Source: Planctomyces sp.
Lineage (GTDB): Bacteria > Planctomycetota > Planctomycetia > Planctomycetales > Planctomycetaceae
Length of the DNA: 64,000 nucleotides
NCBI GenBank assembly: GCA_016795105.1
Contig: JAEUIH010000029.1
Coordinates: forward strand, 1 to 64,000
Direction of reading: 5' to 3'
The first letter of the stretch is position 1. Each line of letters opens with the position of its first letter. The notes beneath the pieces are model-generated. The model was not told the DNA's origin. It worked only from the letters and a program-made list of their open reading frames with translations, and ran no database searches. Of the stretch, positions 40,767-49,571 are shown piece by piece. The position numbers and the translations under genes were made by a program.

Positions 40767-40792
40767 CATCACGACGGAGCGTGATGAGGACA
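40767..40792 (+). repeat. Family 1 hairpin repeat upstream of the octanoyltransferase gene
   Basis: CATCACGACGGAGCGTGATG with arms CATCACG and CGTGATG, ending GAGGACA instead of AGTACTTTG. It lies 14 bases before the TTG start of the next gene; the GAGGA region sits close to the GGAGG ribosome site. Confidence 0.7.
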
Positions 40793-40805
40793 ATGGAGGA
40801 CTCCG

Positions 40806-41573
40806 TTGAAACGCATCACTGACCACCAGAACGCAGACGACGTGGAGTGTGTGCTGGTCGATGAACGCACACCGAGAAGCGGCATGGAAAATATGCAGAT
40901 CGATGAACGCCTGCTGGAGAATGGAGCGTCAAGACGGGTTCCGATTGTTCGCATTTATCGGTGGAAAGAGCCTACAATTTCGCTTGGGTACTTCCAGCCG
41001 GCCGATGTCGAGGTTGAAGATCGCTGGGCCGCATGTCCTCGAGTTCGTCGGTTATCGGGGGGAGGAGCGATTCTGCATGACCGAGAGATCACGTATAGTG
41101 TTGTGATCCCGAGCTCCCATGAACTGCACCGAGATCCGTATTCTCTGTATGCGAGAATTCACCGAGCCATCATTCATCAAATCAGCATTTTTGGCGGTAA
41201 AGCCCGCCTGCGTTCGGACGCTCCATTTGAGAAAACTGAGGAAGGATTCCTGTGTTTTCTGCGACGAGACCCCAATGACGTAGTGAGTGATGTTTCACAC
41301 GAAGAGTACATGATCGCCAGTGCCGATCCGGCGAAGATTGTTGGCAGTGCACAGAGGCGACGCCGGGGCACGGTACTGCAGCATGGGAGTCTATTAATGA
41401 GAAGTTCAGAACTGGGGAGAGAGATACCGGGGATCTGCGATCTGTATCCGGAATTTGACGCAACGGGGTTTGAGTCCAGCCTTGGGAAAGCGATTTGCGA
41501 ATCGCTGGAGCTGCATCGAATCTGTCAGGTGAATAGTGAAGAGGTCGAGGAGTTCCGGAACGTGGTTAGATGA
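40806..41573 (+). CDS. Lipoate/octanoate transferase family protein (LipM-like)
   Basis: 255 residues from TTG 40806, with GGAGG six bases before it. It belongs to the BPL/LPL family that attaches octanoyl or lipoyl groups. The markers are RRLSGGGAILHD (81-92), the lysine of KIVGSAQ (177-183) and GTVLQHGSLL. Cys150 in FLCF matches the acyl-carrying Cys of LipM (Cys150 in B. subtilis by family numbering), favouring octanoyltransferase over ATP-dependent ligase. Placement after gcvH-gcvPA-gcvPB suggests GcvH as the acceptor. A repeat-containing gap of 100 bases separates it from gcvPB. LipM versus LplA cannot be proven from sequence alone. Confidence 0.85.
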   Translation: MKRITDHQNADDVECVLVDERTPRSGMENMQIDERLLENGASRRVPIVRIYRWKEPTISLGYFQPADVEVEDRWAACPRVRRLSGGGAILHDREITYSVVIPSSHELHRDPYSLYARIHRAIIHQISIFGGKARLRSDAPFEKTEEGFLCFLRRDPNDVVSDVSHEEYMIASADPAKIVGSAQRRRRGTVLQHGSLLMRSSELGREIPGICDLYPEFDATGFESSLGKAICESLELHRICQVNSEEVEEFRNVVR

Positions 41574-41795
41574 CACCGAAAAAGACACCCTGGGTGTGTT
41601 GAAAGGACGAGGAAAGGTCGGCAACCAAGAGAAAAATGGTATTTCGTGTGTGTAAATGCCGATCGGATACTGGAAGCTTTGCTGACTCCACGTTAGATTT
41701 TCTATGTTCCGTGCTAATCACCGTGTGAAGACCCCAGGGAAGCGGAAACCCGTTTTGGGGGTGAACTTCATACCTAACTGCGGAGTTTCCGGGGT

Positions 41796-42695
41796 ATGAT
41801 CGCCGCCGAATTGACAGTTGTAGGTGGAAAACATGCAGGCCAGGTGATTGCGCTCAATCGCCGCAAATTCCTGATTGGCCGTGAGCAGGATTGCCAGCTC
41901 CGTCCGAACAGTGAGATGGTGAGCAGACACCACTGTGTTTTCAGCCTCGATGATTATTCCGTTCGATTGAGGGACCTGGGAAGCACAAACGGGACACTCG
42001 TCAACGGTGTACGCATTCAGAAAGAGACTGTGTTGGCGCCAAATGACCATATCGTCATTGGCAATCTGGAATTCCGACTTTCCGTACGAGCTGGACAGGC
42101 ATCAGAATCGATCAGTAACCCGGCGATTGACCTGCGAGCACAGTCTGAGGATACTCAGGTTACGTCGCACACAGTGATGGATATGCCGACAGCCCAGCCT
42201 GTTGCAGCTCCGGCGACCGCACCCGCATCAGCGACACCGGAACCAGTTGCTGCCGCAGCTGCACCAATACCTTCTCCTGAAACAACTATCCTGCCAGCTG
42301 GCGGGATGATGCCGCAGCAGGCCTATGGTTATCCACCGCAAATGGTCCCGCAGATGGGATATCCTGGAGGAATGTATGGTGGGTATCCTTACCAGCCAAT
42401 GATGCCGGGCTACGGTCAGATGTATCCGCCCATGATGGCACCAGGCATGGGATATCCGATGGCACCACAGATGCCCGGAATGCCTCAGCAAATGGCCCCA
42501 CAGATGCCGGCACCAGCCCAGCCCGCGGCACCACCGGCCGCGAACGTAGCGCTTCCGGACCCTTCAGAAACGGGCGCGAAGGACTCGGGTGCAGCAAAAG
42601 GCAGCACGGGAAGCAACAAGAGCGACACAGCAAAACCGACGGGTGCCGCAGACGCGATCCTGAAGCAAATGATGAACCGTCGGCCAAATTCCTGA
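41796..42695 (+). CDS. FHA domain protein with Pro/Gln/Met-rich tail
   Basis: 299 residues from ATG 41796. An FHA domain occupies about 1-95: LIGREQDC (phosphothreonine-binding Arg), MVSRHHCVF (Ser-Arg-His) and STNGTLVNG. It should bind phosphothreonine on kinase targets. The remainder has a Pro/Ala-rich linker, then YGYPPQMVPQMGYPGG-type repeats rich in Met, Gln, Pro and Tyr (about 170-250), and a Gly/Ser/Lys-rich tail. Such tails are low-complexity and may mediate self-association. A 59-base gap separates it from a small conserved gene on the same strand. Kinase and partner are unknown. Confidence 0.87.
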   Translation: MIAAELTVVGGKHAGQVIALNRRKFLIGREQDCQLRPNSEMVSRHHCVFSLDDYSVRLRDLGSTNGTLVNGVRIQKETVLAPNDHIVIGNLEFRLSVRAGQASESISNPAIDLRAQSEDTQVTSHTVMDMPTAQPVAAPATAPASATPEPVAAAAAPIPSPETTILPAGGMMPQQAYGYPPQMVPQMGYPGGMYGGYPYQPMMPGYGQMYPPMMAPGMGYPMAPQMPGMPQQMAPQMPAPAQPAAPPAANVALPDPSETGAKDSGAAKGSTGSNKSDTAKPTGAADAILKQMMNRRPNS

Positions 42696-42754
42696 GAAAA
42701 TGATCGTCAGAATTCTATCGGCAGAACTGAAAAACAAAGATCGAGACCAAAACC

Positions 42755-42979
42755 ATGGCTGATCCTACTCCCGATCCGAATACGATCCAGAGACGATATC
42801 GGGAGTTTCTGGAACTGCTTCCACTGACACTTTCGCTGGCTGGACTGCCGCCGAGCGACCATGGCCGCTATTTTACAGCGGAACAGATTGAAAGCCGATT
42901 GTTTACAATTCGCCATGCCTACAAGGCGGCCCGTCAGATCGCCAAAGAATGTATCTCGACCGGCTCCGGAAACGGATAA
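42755..42979 (+). CDS. Small conserved planctomycete-type protein
   Basis: A 74-residue acidic-to-basic helical protein from ATG 42755. It has no signal peptide, membrane segment or recognised domain. The codon-like composition, an uninterrupted plausible protein and its position after the FHA gene support a real gene. Segments such as RYREFLELLPLTLSLAGLPP and IRHAYKAARQIAKE look like two amphipathic helices. Its product is unknown. It precedes the nusA leader by about 110 bases and may share a transcript with the FHA gene. Confidence 0.65.
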   Translation: MADPTPDPNTIQRRYREFLELLPLTLSLAGLPPSDHGRYFTAEQIESRLFTIRHAYKAARQIAKECISTGSGNG

Positions 42980-43089
42980 CGTCCCAATCGACCGTAAAAA
43001 CAGGCATTTCGGGCGAAAAAGTGGGGCTGGGCCCCGACTTCTCAGACAGATCAGCTCACCTGTTTACCGATACTCATGATCTCAGATGC

Positions 43090-43118
43090 TTGACACCTTC
43101 TGAGGTGCCCAGTATTTT
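43090..43118 (+). promoter_or_regulatory. Near-consensus sigma-70-type promoter for the nusA operon
   Basis: TTGACA at 43090-43095 is followed after exactly 17 bases by TATTTT at 43113-43118; a start near 43125 is expected. No other -35/-10 pair of this quality was seen in the gap before nusA. It would place the leader hairpins and terminator inside the nusA transcript. Confidence 0.55.
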
Positions 43119-43124
43119 TTCATA

Positions 43125-43343
43125 CTGAGAGACTGTTATTCTCAGACTGTTTCTGAGATACTTCAGAAGTCAGTCCATGAAATGTTTTAGGTCGATTTTC
43201 GTTTGGGGAACCTGAAATGGGCAAGATCTAGATCTTACTCCATTTCTCAGGCATGATCCTTTCGGGGAAAGTGCTTGTGAAGTCAGGTTTCTGGCAGGTG
43301 CACTGCCAGTCGCGAAAAGTGGGACATGTGCCCGCTTTTTTTT
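43125..43343 (+). ncRNA. Candidate structured leader (attenuator) of nusA
   Basis: Starting at the predicted transcription start, several pairings are possible and some exclude each other. CTGAGA at 43125-43130 or at 43153-43158 can pair with TCTCAG at 43140-43145, and TTCTGA at 43151-43156 can pair with TCAGAA at 43163-43168. CCTGAAATGG (43211-43220) pairs with CCATTT..CAGG (43240-43251), enclosing a 14-base perfect palindrome centred on 43229-43230. CTGGCAG/CTGCCAG (43291-43297/43303-43309) is a perfect hairpin. A terminator ends the leader 32 bases before the nusA ATG. No known riboswitch or nusA-leader family was matched. Confidence 0.5.
43315..43343 (+). terminator. Intrinsic terminator just upstream of nusA
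   Basis: AAAAGTGGG (43315-43323) pairs with CCCGCTTTT (43331-43339) with one T-G wobble around a 7-base loop, and the stem runs into an uninterrupted T-run reaching 43343. The nusA ATG follows at 43375. It could simply end the upstream small-gene transcript, or act as the terminator part of an attenuator for nusA-infB-rbfA; the promoter at 43090 favours the second. Confidence 0.75.
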
Positions 43344-43374
43344 ATATAGACTTTGTGCAATTGAATGACGGGTT

Positions 43375-44688
43375 ATGAACGGACCAGAAATCCTCAGAAT
43401 CGTCGACGCGATTCACCGCGACAAAGCCATCGACAGCGATATCGTTTTCGAGGGCATTGAGCAGGCGATTTTGTCGGCAGCGCGGAAGCACTTTTCTGAA
43501 GACGAACACGTCGAAGTGCAAATTGACCGCAAGACCGGCGAACCATCGCTGATTTGCGATGGTCGAGCGCTGGAGCCTGAGCTTCTGGGTGACCTCCTCG
43601 GAAGGATTTCGGCTCAGACCGCCAAACAGGTGATGATTCAGAAGATTCGTGAAGCTGAACGCGACACGGTTTACGAAGAATTTCTGGACCTGAAGAGTCA
43701 GATTGTTTCGGGCCTCGTCACTCGCATAGACCGCGGCACGGTGATCGTCAACCTTGGCAAGATCGAAGCCATTCTTCCTCGCAGCGAACAGATCCCGAAG
43801 GAAAACTATCGCATTGGGGACCGAGTCCGAGCGATTGTGCTGGATGTTCGCAAAGCGGGATCGCGAGTACGAGTGATCCTGTCTCGAACCCATGCGGACT
43901 TTGTTCGCCGCCTGTTTGAATCAGAGATTCCGGAAATCAGCGACCGAATTATTGACGTTCGATCGATTTCGCGGGAAGCCGGACATCGTTCAAAAGTGGC
44001 CGTCTCCTGTCATGACTCAACGATCGACTGCGTCGGTGCCTGCGTTGGCGTTCGAGGCGCTCGAATTCGTGGAATTGTTCAGGAACTGAACGATGAACGA
44101 ATCGACATTGTGAGATGGAATGATTCGCTTCAGGTTCTGGTGCCAAACGCGCTTCAGCCTGCTGAAGTGGAAGACGTGATTTTGTGCCCGATGCTCGGTA
44201 AAGTGATTGTGCTGGTGCGAGAAGATCAGTTGTCACTGGCGATTGGCCGCCGAGGTCAGAACGTGCGACTGGCGTCAAAGCTGGTCGGCTGGGACATCAA
44301 CGTCATGACTCAGCAGGCACTCGATGAACAACTCGATATTTCCATCGAAGCCTTCACTGTAATTCCGGAAGTGACGCCGGACCTTGCAGAAAGCCTTGTG
44401 TCACAGGGTTTCTTTACATTCGACGACCTTTCAGTCATCGAGCCTGATCAGCTGGGTGAAATCAGCGGATTGACTCCGGAAGACTGCGATCGGATTATTG
44501 AATATGCGGATGTGGAAAGTTTAAAAGCAGAAGAACGAGATCGAGCCGCTGCGGAGCAGCGAAAACAGTCTGGTGGGTATCGCGACGGCAGGGAGCAGTC
44601 CGGCTCGGGTCGACCGAACAGAGGTCCTTCAGGTCCGCCATCGAACGATGAATCGTACGATGGCGGTGAATCAGGACCCCGGGAATAG
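43375..44688 (+). CDS. nusA: Transcription termination/antitermination factor NusA
   Basis: A 437-residue cytosolic RNA polymerase-binding factor from ATG 43375 (weak ribosome site). Domain order matches NusA: N-terminal polymerase-binding region (1-125), S1 domain (about 130-200, [20 protein letters not shown]), two KH domains (about 225-350, [16 protein letters not shown] and [19 protein letters not shown]), and a helical C-terminal part with acidic repeats (about 365-425, [22 protein letters not shown]), then a Gly/Ser/Arg-rich tail. It starts a nusA-infB-rbfA cluster. The usual rimP upstream is missing. The leader described above suggests autoregulated attenuation, as is known for nusA in other bacteria. 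Confidence 0.96.
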   Translation: MNGPEILRIVDAIHRDKAIDSDIVFEGIEQAILSAARKHFSEDEHVEVQIDRKTGEPSLICDGRALEPELLGDLLGRISAQTAKQVMIQKIREAERDTVYEEFLDLKSQIVSGLVTRIDRGTVIVNLGKIEAILPRSEQIPKENYRIGDRVRAIVLDVRKAGSRVRVILSRTHADFVRRLFESEIPEISDRIIDVRSISREAGHRSKVAVSCHDSTIDCVGACVGVRGARIRGIVQELNDERIDIVRWNDSLQVLVPNALQPAEVEDVILCPMLGKVIVLVREDQLSLAIGRRGQNVRLASKLVGWDINVMTQQALDEQLDISIEAFTVIPEVTPDLAESLVSQGFFTFDDLSVIEPDQLGEISGLTPEDCDRIIEYADVESLKAEERDRAAAEQRKQSGGYRDGREQSGSGRPNRGPSGPPSNDESYDGGESGPRE

Positions 44689-44911
44689 TTGCAGGAGAAG
44701 TCGTCTTCATCGACCTTTTGAAAAGTTAACGTGCGTGCCTGCAGCCTTCGGTTGAATTGCTGCGGGCTTTGGTTTTGAGGCTTCGGCGGGATTGCAAAGA
44801 CATCCTGAGCGAATCCTTTCCTTCATGCGGTTTGTTGTAAACTGCAGGGAAGTTCTGTGCCCTTTTACGCCGGACATCTGAGTCCGAGCAGCGGGCCTAA
44901 GGGGTTGAGTT
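44689..44911 (+). other. nusA-infB gap; no YlxR gene visible
   Basis: A 223-base gap. A weak stem (GCCTGCAGC 44737-44745 with GCTGCGGGC 44759-44767, one wobble) precedes TTTGGTTTT and might be a partial terminator. An 18-codon frame from ATG 44825 is too short to call. No YlxR-like protein, which often lies here, is seen. Confidence 0.45.
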
Positions 44912-47902
44912 TTGAAGATACGTATCTTTGCCCTTGCCAGAGATCTTGGTCTCGACAGTAAGGTTCTGATTGACATCTGTGAAGAAGCAGGCGTCAAACT
45001 GCGCAATGCACTGGCGACGATTTCCGAAGAGGAACGCGACCAGATTGTGGAATACATTCGCAGAAAGGGCTCAACTTCGCAGCCCGAACCGACTCGGGAG
45101 GAACTGCCTCCCGCCCGAGAACCTGCCAAGGATCATGGCAAAGTGCGAACAATCCGCACAATGCCGGCTCGAAGCAGTTCGGGCCGATCTGACGGATCGT
45201 CACCGCAGACCGGTGATTCTCACGAACAAAACGAGTTTGACGAATCAGACTCTTCGCCGGAAGTCGGTCATTCCGACATCGCCGAAGAACTTGTAGCAGA
45301 ACCAGAACTTCCGGTAGCTGCAGAGTTGACCGCGGTTCCGGAACCAAAGGCAGATTTGACCACGACCCCGGAACCCGTCGCTGAAGTTGACGAGGTCCCT
45401 GAAGCAGTCGCACCAGCGACACCTCCATTGAAGTCTACCCGGACTTCAAAGGAAGAAGTTTCAACCGCGACTCCTGCTGTCGTAGCAGAAACGCCCGCAG
45501 AAGCGCCAATCACAGCTCGACCGGCATCACCGACAACGGCATCGCCGGCAACTGTCACGCCGTCAACAACGGTGGCAACATCAACGGTGCCAGCATCAGC
45601 AGTGCCAGCATCAACGGTGGCTCCCGCAGCTTCCTCGGCCGGGACTCCGGCCGCCGCTCAGTCCCCGAATGGACCTGTCCAGGACGCTGCTCGTCGCCAT
45701 CGCATGCGAGATATGCGAGAAATGCGGCCGATCGGTTCTGTCAAAGAACGTGAAGCAGCCGCCCAGCCAAAACCAACGCCGGAGAAAGCGCCTCCGAAAG
45801 CCAAGGCACCTGCTCGACCTCTCGTGGCCGCACCTCCTTCAATTGCTCCACCGGTTGTCAAAAAGCCCAAAGTCCGCGAAGAACGCGCTCAGAAGCCCGA
45901 TATGGCGCTGTCTGACATTGTGAATCCTCAAAGCCCGCTGGCTGACCAGTTGCGACAGCTGAAACAGGCACGAGCGGAACACGAAGGTGAAGATACGGTC
46001 GAAGTCGCCAAGGCGAAGGAAAAGGAAAAAGCCCGCCGTGGCTCGCTGCTGAAAGAGCTTCGAGAATCCCGGGAAGCCGAACGTCAGGCAAAGAAAGTCA
46101 AGCGTAAACGCCGTTCCGGAAGTGCGGATCTCAAAACCACAGCGTCGATTTCGTTTCCGATCACCGTGCGAGCCCTTTCTGAAGCGATTGGACGACCTGC
46201 CAAGGCGATTCTGCAGATTCTGTTCAAAGAAGGCCGTATGGCCACGATGAACGATGAACTGGGTGAAGAAACCGCGATGGAAGTCGCTCTTGAACTGGGC
46301 GTCGATCTTCAGGTCAAACGCGGACGTGATATCGAAGCCGAACTTCTGGCATCACTGGACCACGAAGACCCACCAGAAGCCATGAAACAACGTCCGCCGA
46401 TCATTACGATCCTTGGACACGTTGACCACGGCAAAACAACCCTCGTGGACACCATTCGTCGAGCCAATGTTGCGGCCGGAGAAGCAGGTGGAATTACTCA
46501 GCACATCGCTGCCTACCAGGTGAACTACCAGGGTCACCTTCTGACCTTTGTGGATACTCCTGGCCACGCAGCGTTTGGCGAAATGCGAAGTCGAGGTGCC
46601 AATGTGACCGACATTGTTGTACTCGTCGTCGCCGCAGATGACGGTGTAATGCCTCAGACGATTGAGTCCATCAGCCACGCAAAGAATGCCGGAGTGCCGA
46701 TTGTTGTTGCACTCAACAAGATTGACCTCCCGGGAGTTGATGAACAGCGAATTCTTCAACAGCTGGCTCAGCACGAACTTCTGCCCGCGGAATGGGGCGG
46801 GGAATATGAGGTTGTCCGGACTTCAGGCTCCACCGGTAAGGGCGTTGAGAAGCTTCTGGAAACTCTGCTGCTCACAGCCGAACTCCATGAACTTCAGGCC
46901 AACCCTGAACGCGAAGCACTCGGAGTATGCCTCGAAGCCTTCCGAGACGAAGGCCGCGGTGCACTTGCCTGGATGATCGTCCAGAAGGGGACTCTGCGTG
47001 TTGGAGATGTCGTCCTGTGTGGAAGTAGCTATGGTCGAATCAGAGCCATCTACAATGACCGAGACGAAGAAGTGGAATCCGCAGGACCTTCGACGCCCGT
47101 CAAAGTTGCCGGTCTGAACGATGTGCCCGGAGCCGGAGACCACTTCTTTGTCATGAAGGACATCGAAGAAGCTCGTGAGACAGCAGAAAACCGTAAGCAC
47201 GAAGGTCGAACCGAACATCTGTCTCGACGAGGTCAGCCTTTGACCCTCGAAGATATTCTGAACTCTGCCCGCAAAGGTGAGGGTGTTCAGGAACTTCCTT
47301 TGATTCTGAAGGCAGATACTCCAGGTTCTATCGAAGCACTTCGCAGCGAAATCAACAAATTCGAACATCCTGAAGTGAAGGTCTCCATCATTCACGAAGG
47401 AATTGGTGGTGTGAACGAGAGTGATGTGTATCTGGCAAGTGCGGCCGGAGCCATCATTATCGCCTTCCACGTCATCGCAGAAGATCGCGCTCAGTCACTC
47501 GCCGAACGCGAAGGGGTTGAAGTTCGAAGATATAACATTATTTACGAAGTCACCGACCATATTCGTCTTGCTCTTCAGGGCATGTTGCGTCCGGAACGAG
47601 TCGAAGTTGCCACCGGTCGCGCAATTGTGCTGCGAACCTTCAGCATCAGCCGGTTTGGTACAATTGCCGGATGCCGAGTATTGAATGGTACGATTTCACG
47701 CGACAACCGAGTCCATGTCATTCGAGATCAAAAGGTTCTGAATGATTATCGAATCGGTTCACTAAAGCGTGAAAAGGATGATGCGAAGGAAGTTCGCGAT
47801 GGTATGGAATGCGGTATTCGGCTGGATGGTTTCAACGATGTGAAAGAGGGGGACCTGTTGGAAGCCTATCGCATCGATGAAGTTAAACGAACGCTGGACT
47901 GA
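44912..47902 (+). CDS. infB: Translation initiation factor IF-2
   Basis: A 996-residue GTPase that delivers fMet-tRNA to the ribosome. TTG start at 44912 after AAGGGG. An N-terminal IF2N module (1-52) and a long Ala/Pro/Thr/Lys-rich linker (about 60-410) are followed by a second IF2N region, the G domain (GHVDHGKT 502-509, DTPGH 548-552, NKID 602-605), then the beta-barrel and C-terminal domains. It is longer than E. coli IF2 (890) because of the linker, with several low-complexity repeats ([14 protein letters not shown]). It lies 223 bases after nusA and directly before rbfA, whose first possible start abuts the stop. Confidence 0.97.
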   Translation: MKIRIFALARDLGLDSKVLIDICEEAGVKLRNALATISEEERDQIVEYIRRKGSTSQPEPTREELPPAREPAKDHGKVRTIRTMPARSSSGRSDGSSPQTGDSHEQNEFDESDSSPEVGHSDIAEELVAEPELPVAAELTAVPEPKADLTTTPEPVAEVDEVPEAVAPATPPLKSTRTSKEEVSTATPAVVAETPAEAPITARPASPTTASPATVTPSTTVATSTVPASAVPASTVAPAASSAGTPAAAQSPNGPVQDAARRHRMRDMREMRPIGSVKEREAAAQPKPTPEKAPPKAKAPARPLVAAPPSIAPPVVKKPKVREERAQKPDMALSDIVNPQSPLADQLRQLKQARAEHEGEDTVEVAKAKEKEKARRGSLLKELRESREAERQAKKVKRKRRSGSADLKTTASISFPITVRALSEAIGRPAKAILQILFKEGRMATMNDELGEETAMEVALELGVDLQVKRGRDIEAELLASLDHEDPPEAMKQRPPIITILGHVDHGKTTLVDTIRRANVAAGEAGGITQHIAAYQVNYQGHLLTFVDTPGHAAFGEMRSRGANVTDIVVLVVAADDGVMPQTIESISHAKNAGVPIVVALNKIDLPGVDEQRILQQLAQHELLPAEWGGEYEVVRTSGSTGKGVEKLLETLLLTAELHELQANPEREALGVCLEAFRDEGRGALAWMIVQKGTLRVGDVVLCGSSYGRIRAIYNDRDEEVESAGPSTPVKVAGLNDVPGAGDHFFVMKDIEEARETAENRKHEGRTEHLSRRGQPLTLEDILNSARKGEGVQELPLILKADTPGSIEALRSEINKFEHPEVKVSIIHEGIGGVNESDVYLASAAGAIIIAFHVIAEDRAQSLAEREGVEVRRYNIIYEVTDHIRLALQGMLRPERVEVATGRAIVLRTFSISRFGTIAGCRVLNGTISRDNRVHVIRDQKVLNDYRIGSLKREKDDAKEVRDGMECGIRLDGFNDVKEGDLLEAYRIDEVKRTLD

Positions 47903-47941
47903 TTGTTTGTTCAGGGGACCTCTACGAAAGCAGTCGCGTCC

Positions 47942-48361
47942 ATGTCTTCACGTCGAATGGCCCGTGTGGCCTCAGTTGTTCGGGAAGTTGTTAGTACAGC
48001 CATCCTTCAGGAGCTGCGAGACCCTCGAATCCGAAACGTCACCGTGCTCGGGGCTGACATCAGCCCCGACCTTCGCTACGCACGCGTTCGAATCTCCGTG
48101 ATGGGAGATGAGAAAATGGCGTCGTTGACGATGCACGGGCTCAATTCTGCCCGAGGATATCTTCAGTCAAAAATCGGCGAACGTATTAAGAGCCGTTATA
48201 TTCCTGAGCTCAGTTTTATGCTGGACGATACGGTCAAGAAATCTATTGCCGCATCACAGCTCATCAGAGATGCACTGTCGCAGGAGTCAAGCGCGACGGT
48301 ACCGCCGGAGTCCGAACAACATGACTCCGATGAACTTTCTGATCCCGTAGACCTTAATTAA
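47942..48361 (+). CDS. rbfA: Ribosome-binding factor A
   Basis: 139 residues from ATG 47942; a TTG at 47903, adjacent to the infB stop, would add 13 residues and is the alternative start. RbfA binds 16S rRNA during 30S maturation. Seen: RRMARVASVVREVVSTAILQ, ELRDPRIRNVTVLGADISPD and RYARVRISVMGD, the KH-fold core of the family, and SFMLDDTVKKS further on. The C-terminal 25 residues are acidic. It follows infB within 40 bases in the nusA-infB-rbfA cluster; the next gene follows after 18 bases. Confidence 0.93.
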   Translation: MSSRRMARVASVVREVVSTAILQELRDPRIRNVTVLGADISPDLRYARVRISVMGDEKMASLTMHGLNSARGYLQSKIGERIKSRYIPELSFMLDDTVKKSIAASQLIRDALSQESSATVPPESEQHDSDELSDPVDLN

Positions 48362-48379
48362 TCACACCGGAAGTTGACC

Positions 48380-49387
48380 ATGCCCACGGCAAAGGCCACA
48401 AAAGCCAGCGATAAAGCTCTCATCTGCCGCAAGTTTGTCACCGCCGTGCAGAAACTCTACGGCAAGTCTGTCCCCAGGCTCGATCTGCCTGTCCTGGAGA
48501 CCCTCATGTTTGCTGTCTGCCTCGAAGACAATTCGTGGGATGCTGCGGAACAGGGATACAAAAAGCTCCTGGCCTCATACTTTGATCTGAATGAGATTCG
48601 TGTCAGTTCGGTAACAGAACTGGAGAATGCCCTTCAACCGCTGCGGGAAGCGGACTGGAAAGGGTTGAGAATTCGTTCCATTCTGCGGTACGTCTTTGAG
48701 TCTTCGTATTCGTTTGACCTGGAGAAGTTCCGTCGATTCACTCAGGAAGTTGCACTGAAGACATTGAAGAAGGTCAACGATCTTTCGCCATTTGTGAAAG
48801 ATTTCACGATTCAGCAGATCCTGGGGAGCCATATGGTTTGCCTCGATCCTTCAATGCTGCGAGCGGCAAAATGGCTGGGACTTGTGCCCGCCGATTCTGA
48901 TCTGACCGATGCGGGCGAATTTCTGAAGGCGGGTCTGAAGAAGTCAGAAGTCGCCGAGTTTTGTCAGGCCCTGAGATGCCTCGCAACCGACCCAAAATTT
49001 TATGACCGGTTCTTTGAGCCAATTCCGCCGGAAATTGAAATGAATTCGGCCATTGATCGATTGGCCGAAGTTCAGCAGCCACCAAAACGAAAACCGGCAA
49101 AGCCTCCGGAAAAAGCTGCGAAACCGCCTGAACCAGCCCCAAAGCAGGCAGCAGTTCCTGCAAAGAAGGCGGCCCCCAAAGCAGCAGCACCTCCTGCCAA
49201 AGCCGAAACGGCCGCTCGAAAGGACCCCGCAAAGCCGTCGAGAACAGCAGCAAAAGCAGTTCCCGCGAAACCTGCCAAATCTGCGACCGGGAATACAAAG
49301 CCGCCAGCAGGCAAAACATCCAAGTCGTCGGCTCCCGCACAAAAACCAGGGGCCAAAAAGCCGGCAACAAAAAAGCCCAGGAGCTGA
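48380..49387 (+). CDS. HhH-GPD (endonuclease III)-like protein with Lys/Ala/Pro tail
   Basis: 335 residues from ATG 48380, with GGAAG upstream. The N-terminal 230 residues resemble the endonuclease III/HhH-GPD fold: helical segments LPVLETLMFAVCLEDNSWDA, WKGLRIRSILRYVF, and QILGSHMVCLDPSMLRAAKW, the last corresponding to the region of the catalytic Asp (Asp156). The catalytic helix-hairpin-helix Lys and the Cys cluster are absent, so it is probably not a standard DNA glycosylase. Residues about 236-335 form a tail of Lys, Ala and Pro repeats (KPAKPPEKAAKPPEPAPK) like histone H1-type tails. It follows rbfA with an 18-base gap. Function is unknown; a DNA-binding role is plausible. Confidence 0.72.
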   Translation: MPTAKATKASDKALICRKFVTAVQKLYGKSVPRLDLPVLETLMFAVCLEDNSWDAAEQGYKKLLASYFDLNEIRVSSVTELENALQPLREADWKGLRIRSILRYVFESSYSFDLEKFRRFTQEVALKTLKKVNDLSPFVKDFTIQQILGSHMVCLDPSMLRAAKWLGLVPADSDLTDAGEFLKAGLKKSEVAEFCQALRCLATDPKFYDRFFEPIPPEIEMNSAIDRLAEVQQPPKRKPAKPPEKAAKPPEPAPKQAAVPAKKAAPKAAAPPAKAETAARKDPAKPSRTAAKAVPAKPAKSATGNTKPPAGKTSKSSAPAQKPGAKKPATKKPRS

Positions 49388-49388
49388 G

Positions 49389-49428
49389 TCAGCGACCGCA
49401 GGCCTGTGGCTCAGCGACCGCAGGCCTG
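49389..49428 (+). repeat. 18-base direct repeat after the HhH-GPD-like gene
   Basis: TCAGCGACCGCAGGCCTG occurs at 49389-49406 and 49411-49428, a 22-base period. It directly follows the stop codon. CAGGCCTG is itself palindromic. Nothing else is recognised between here and 49571. Confidence 0.6.
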
Positions 49429-49571
49429 AGGGACTGGGATCCGTGATCAATGGAATGTGCCGCCTTCTGAATATGAGCTCTGTCTGACTCGACACTTTGC
49501 CTGATCGGGCAAATAATACCACAGACTTCCATTCAGAACGAATCTCACCTCCGAACCGGAATGAGTTCATC

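Noticed and set aside
44825-44881. Eighteen-codon reading before infB starting at ATG 44825
   Set aside because: Too short, no ribosome site judged convincing, and no family match such as YlxR.
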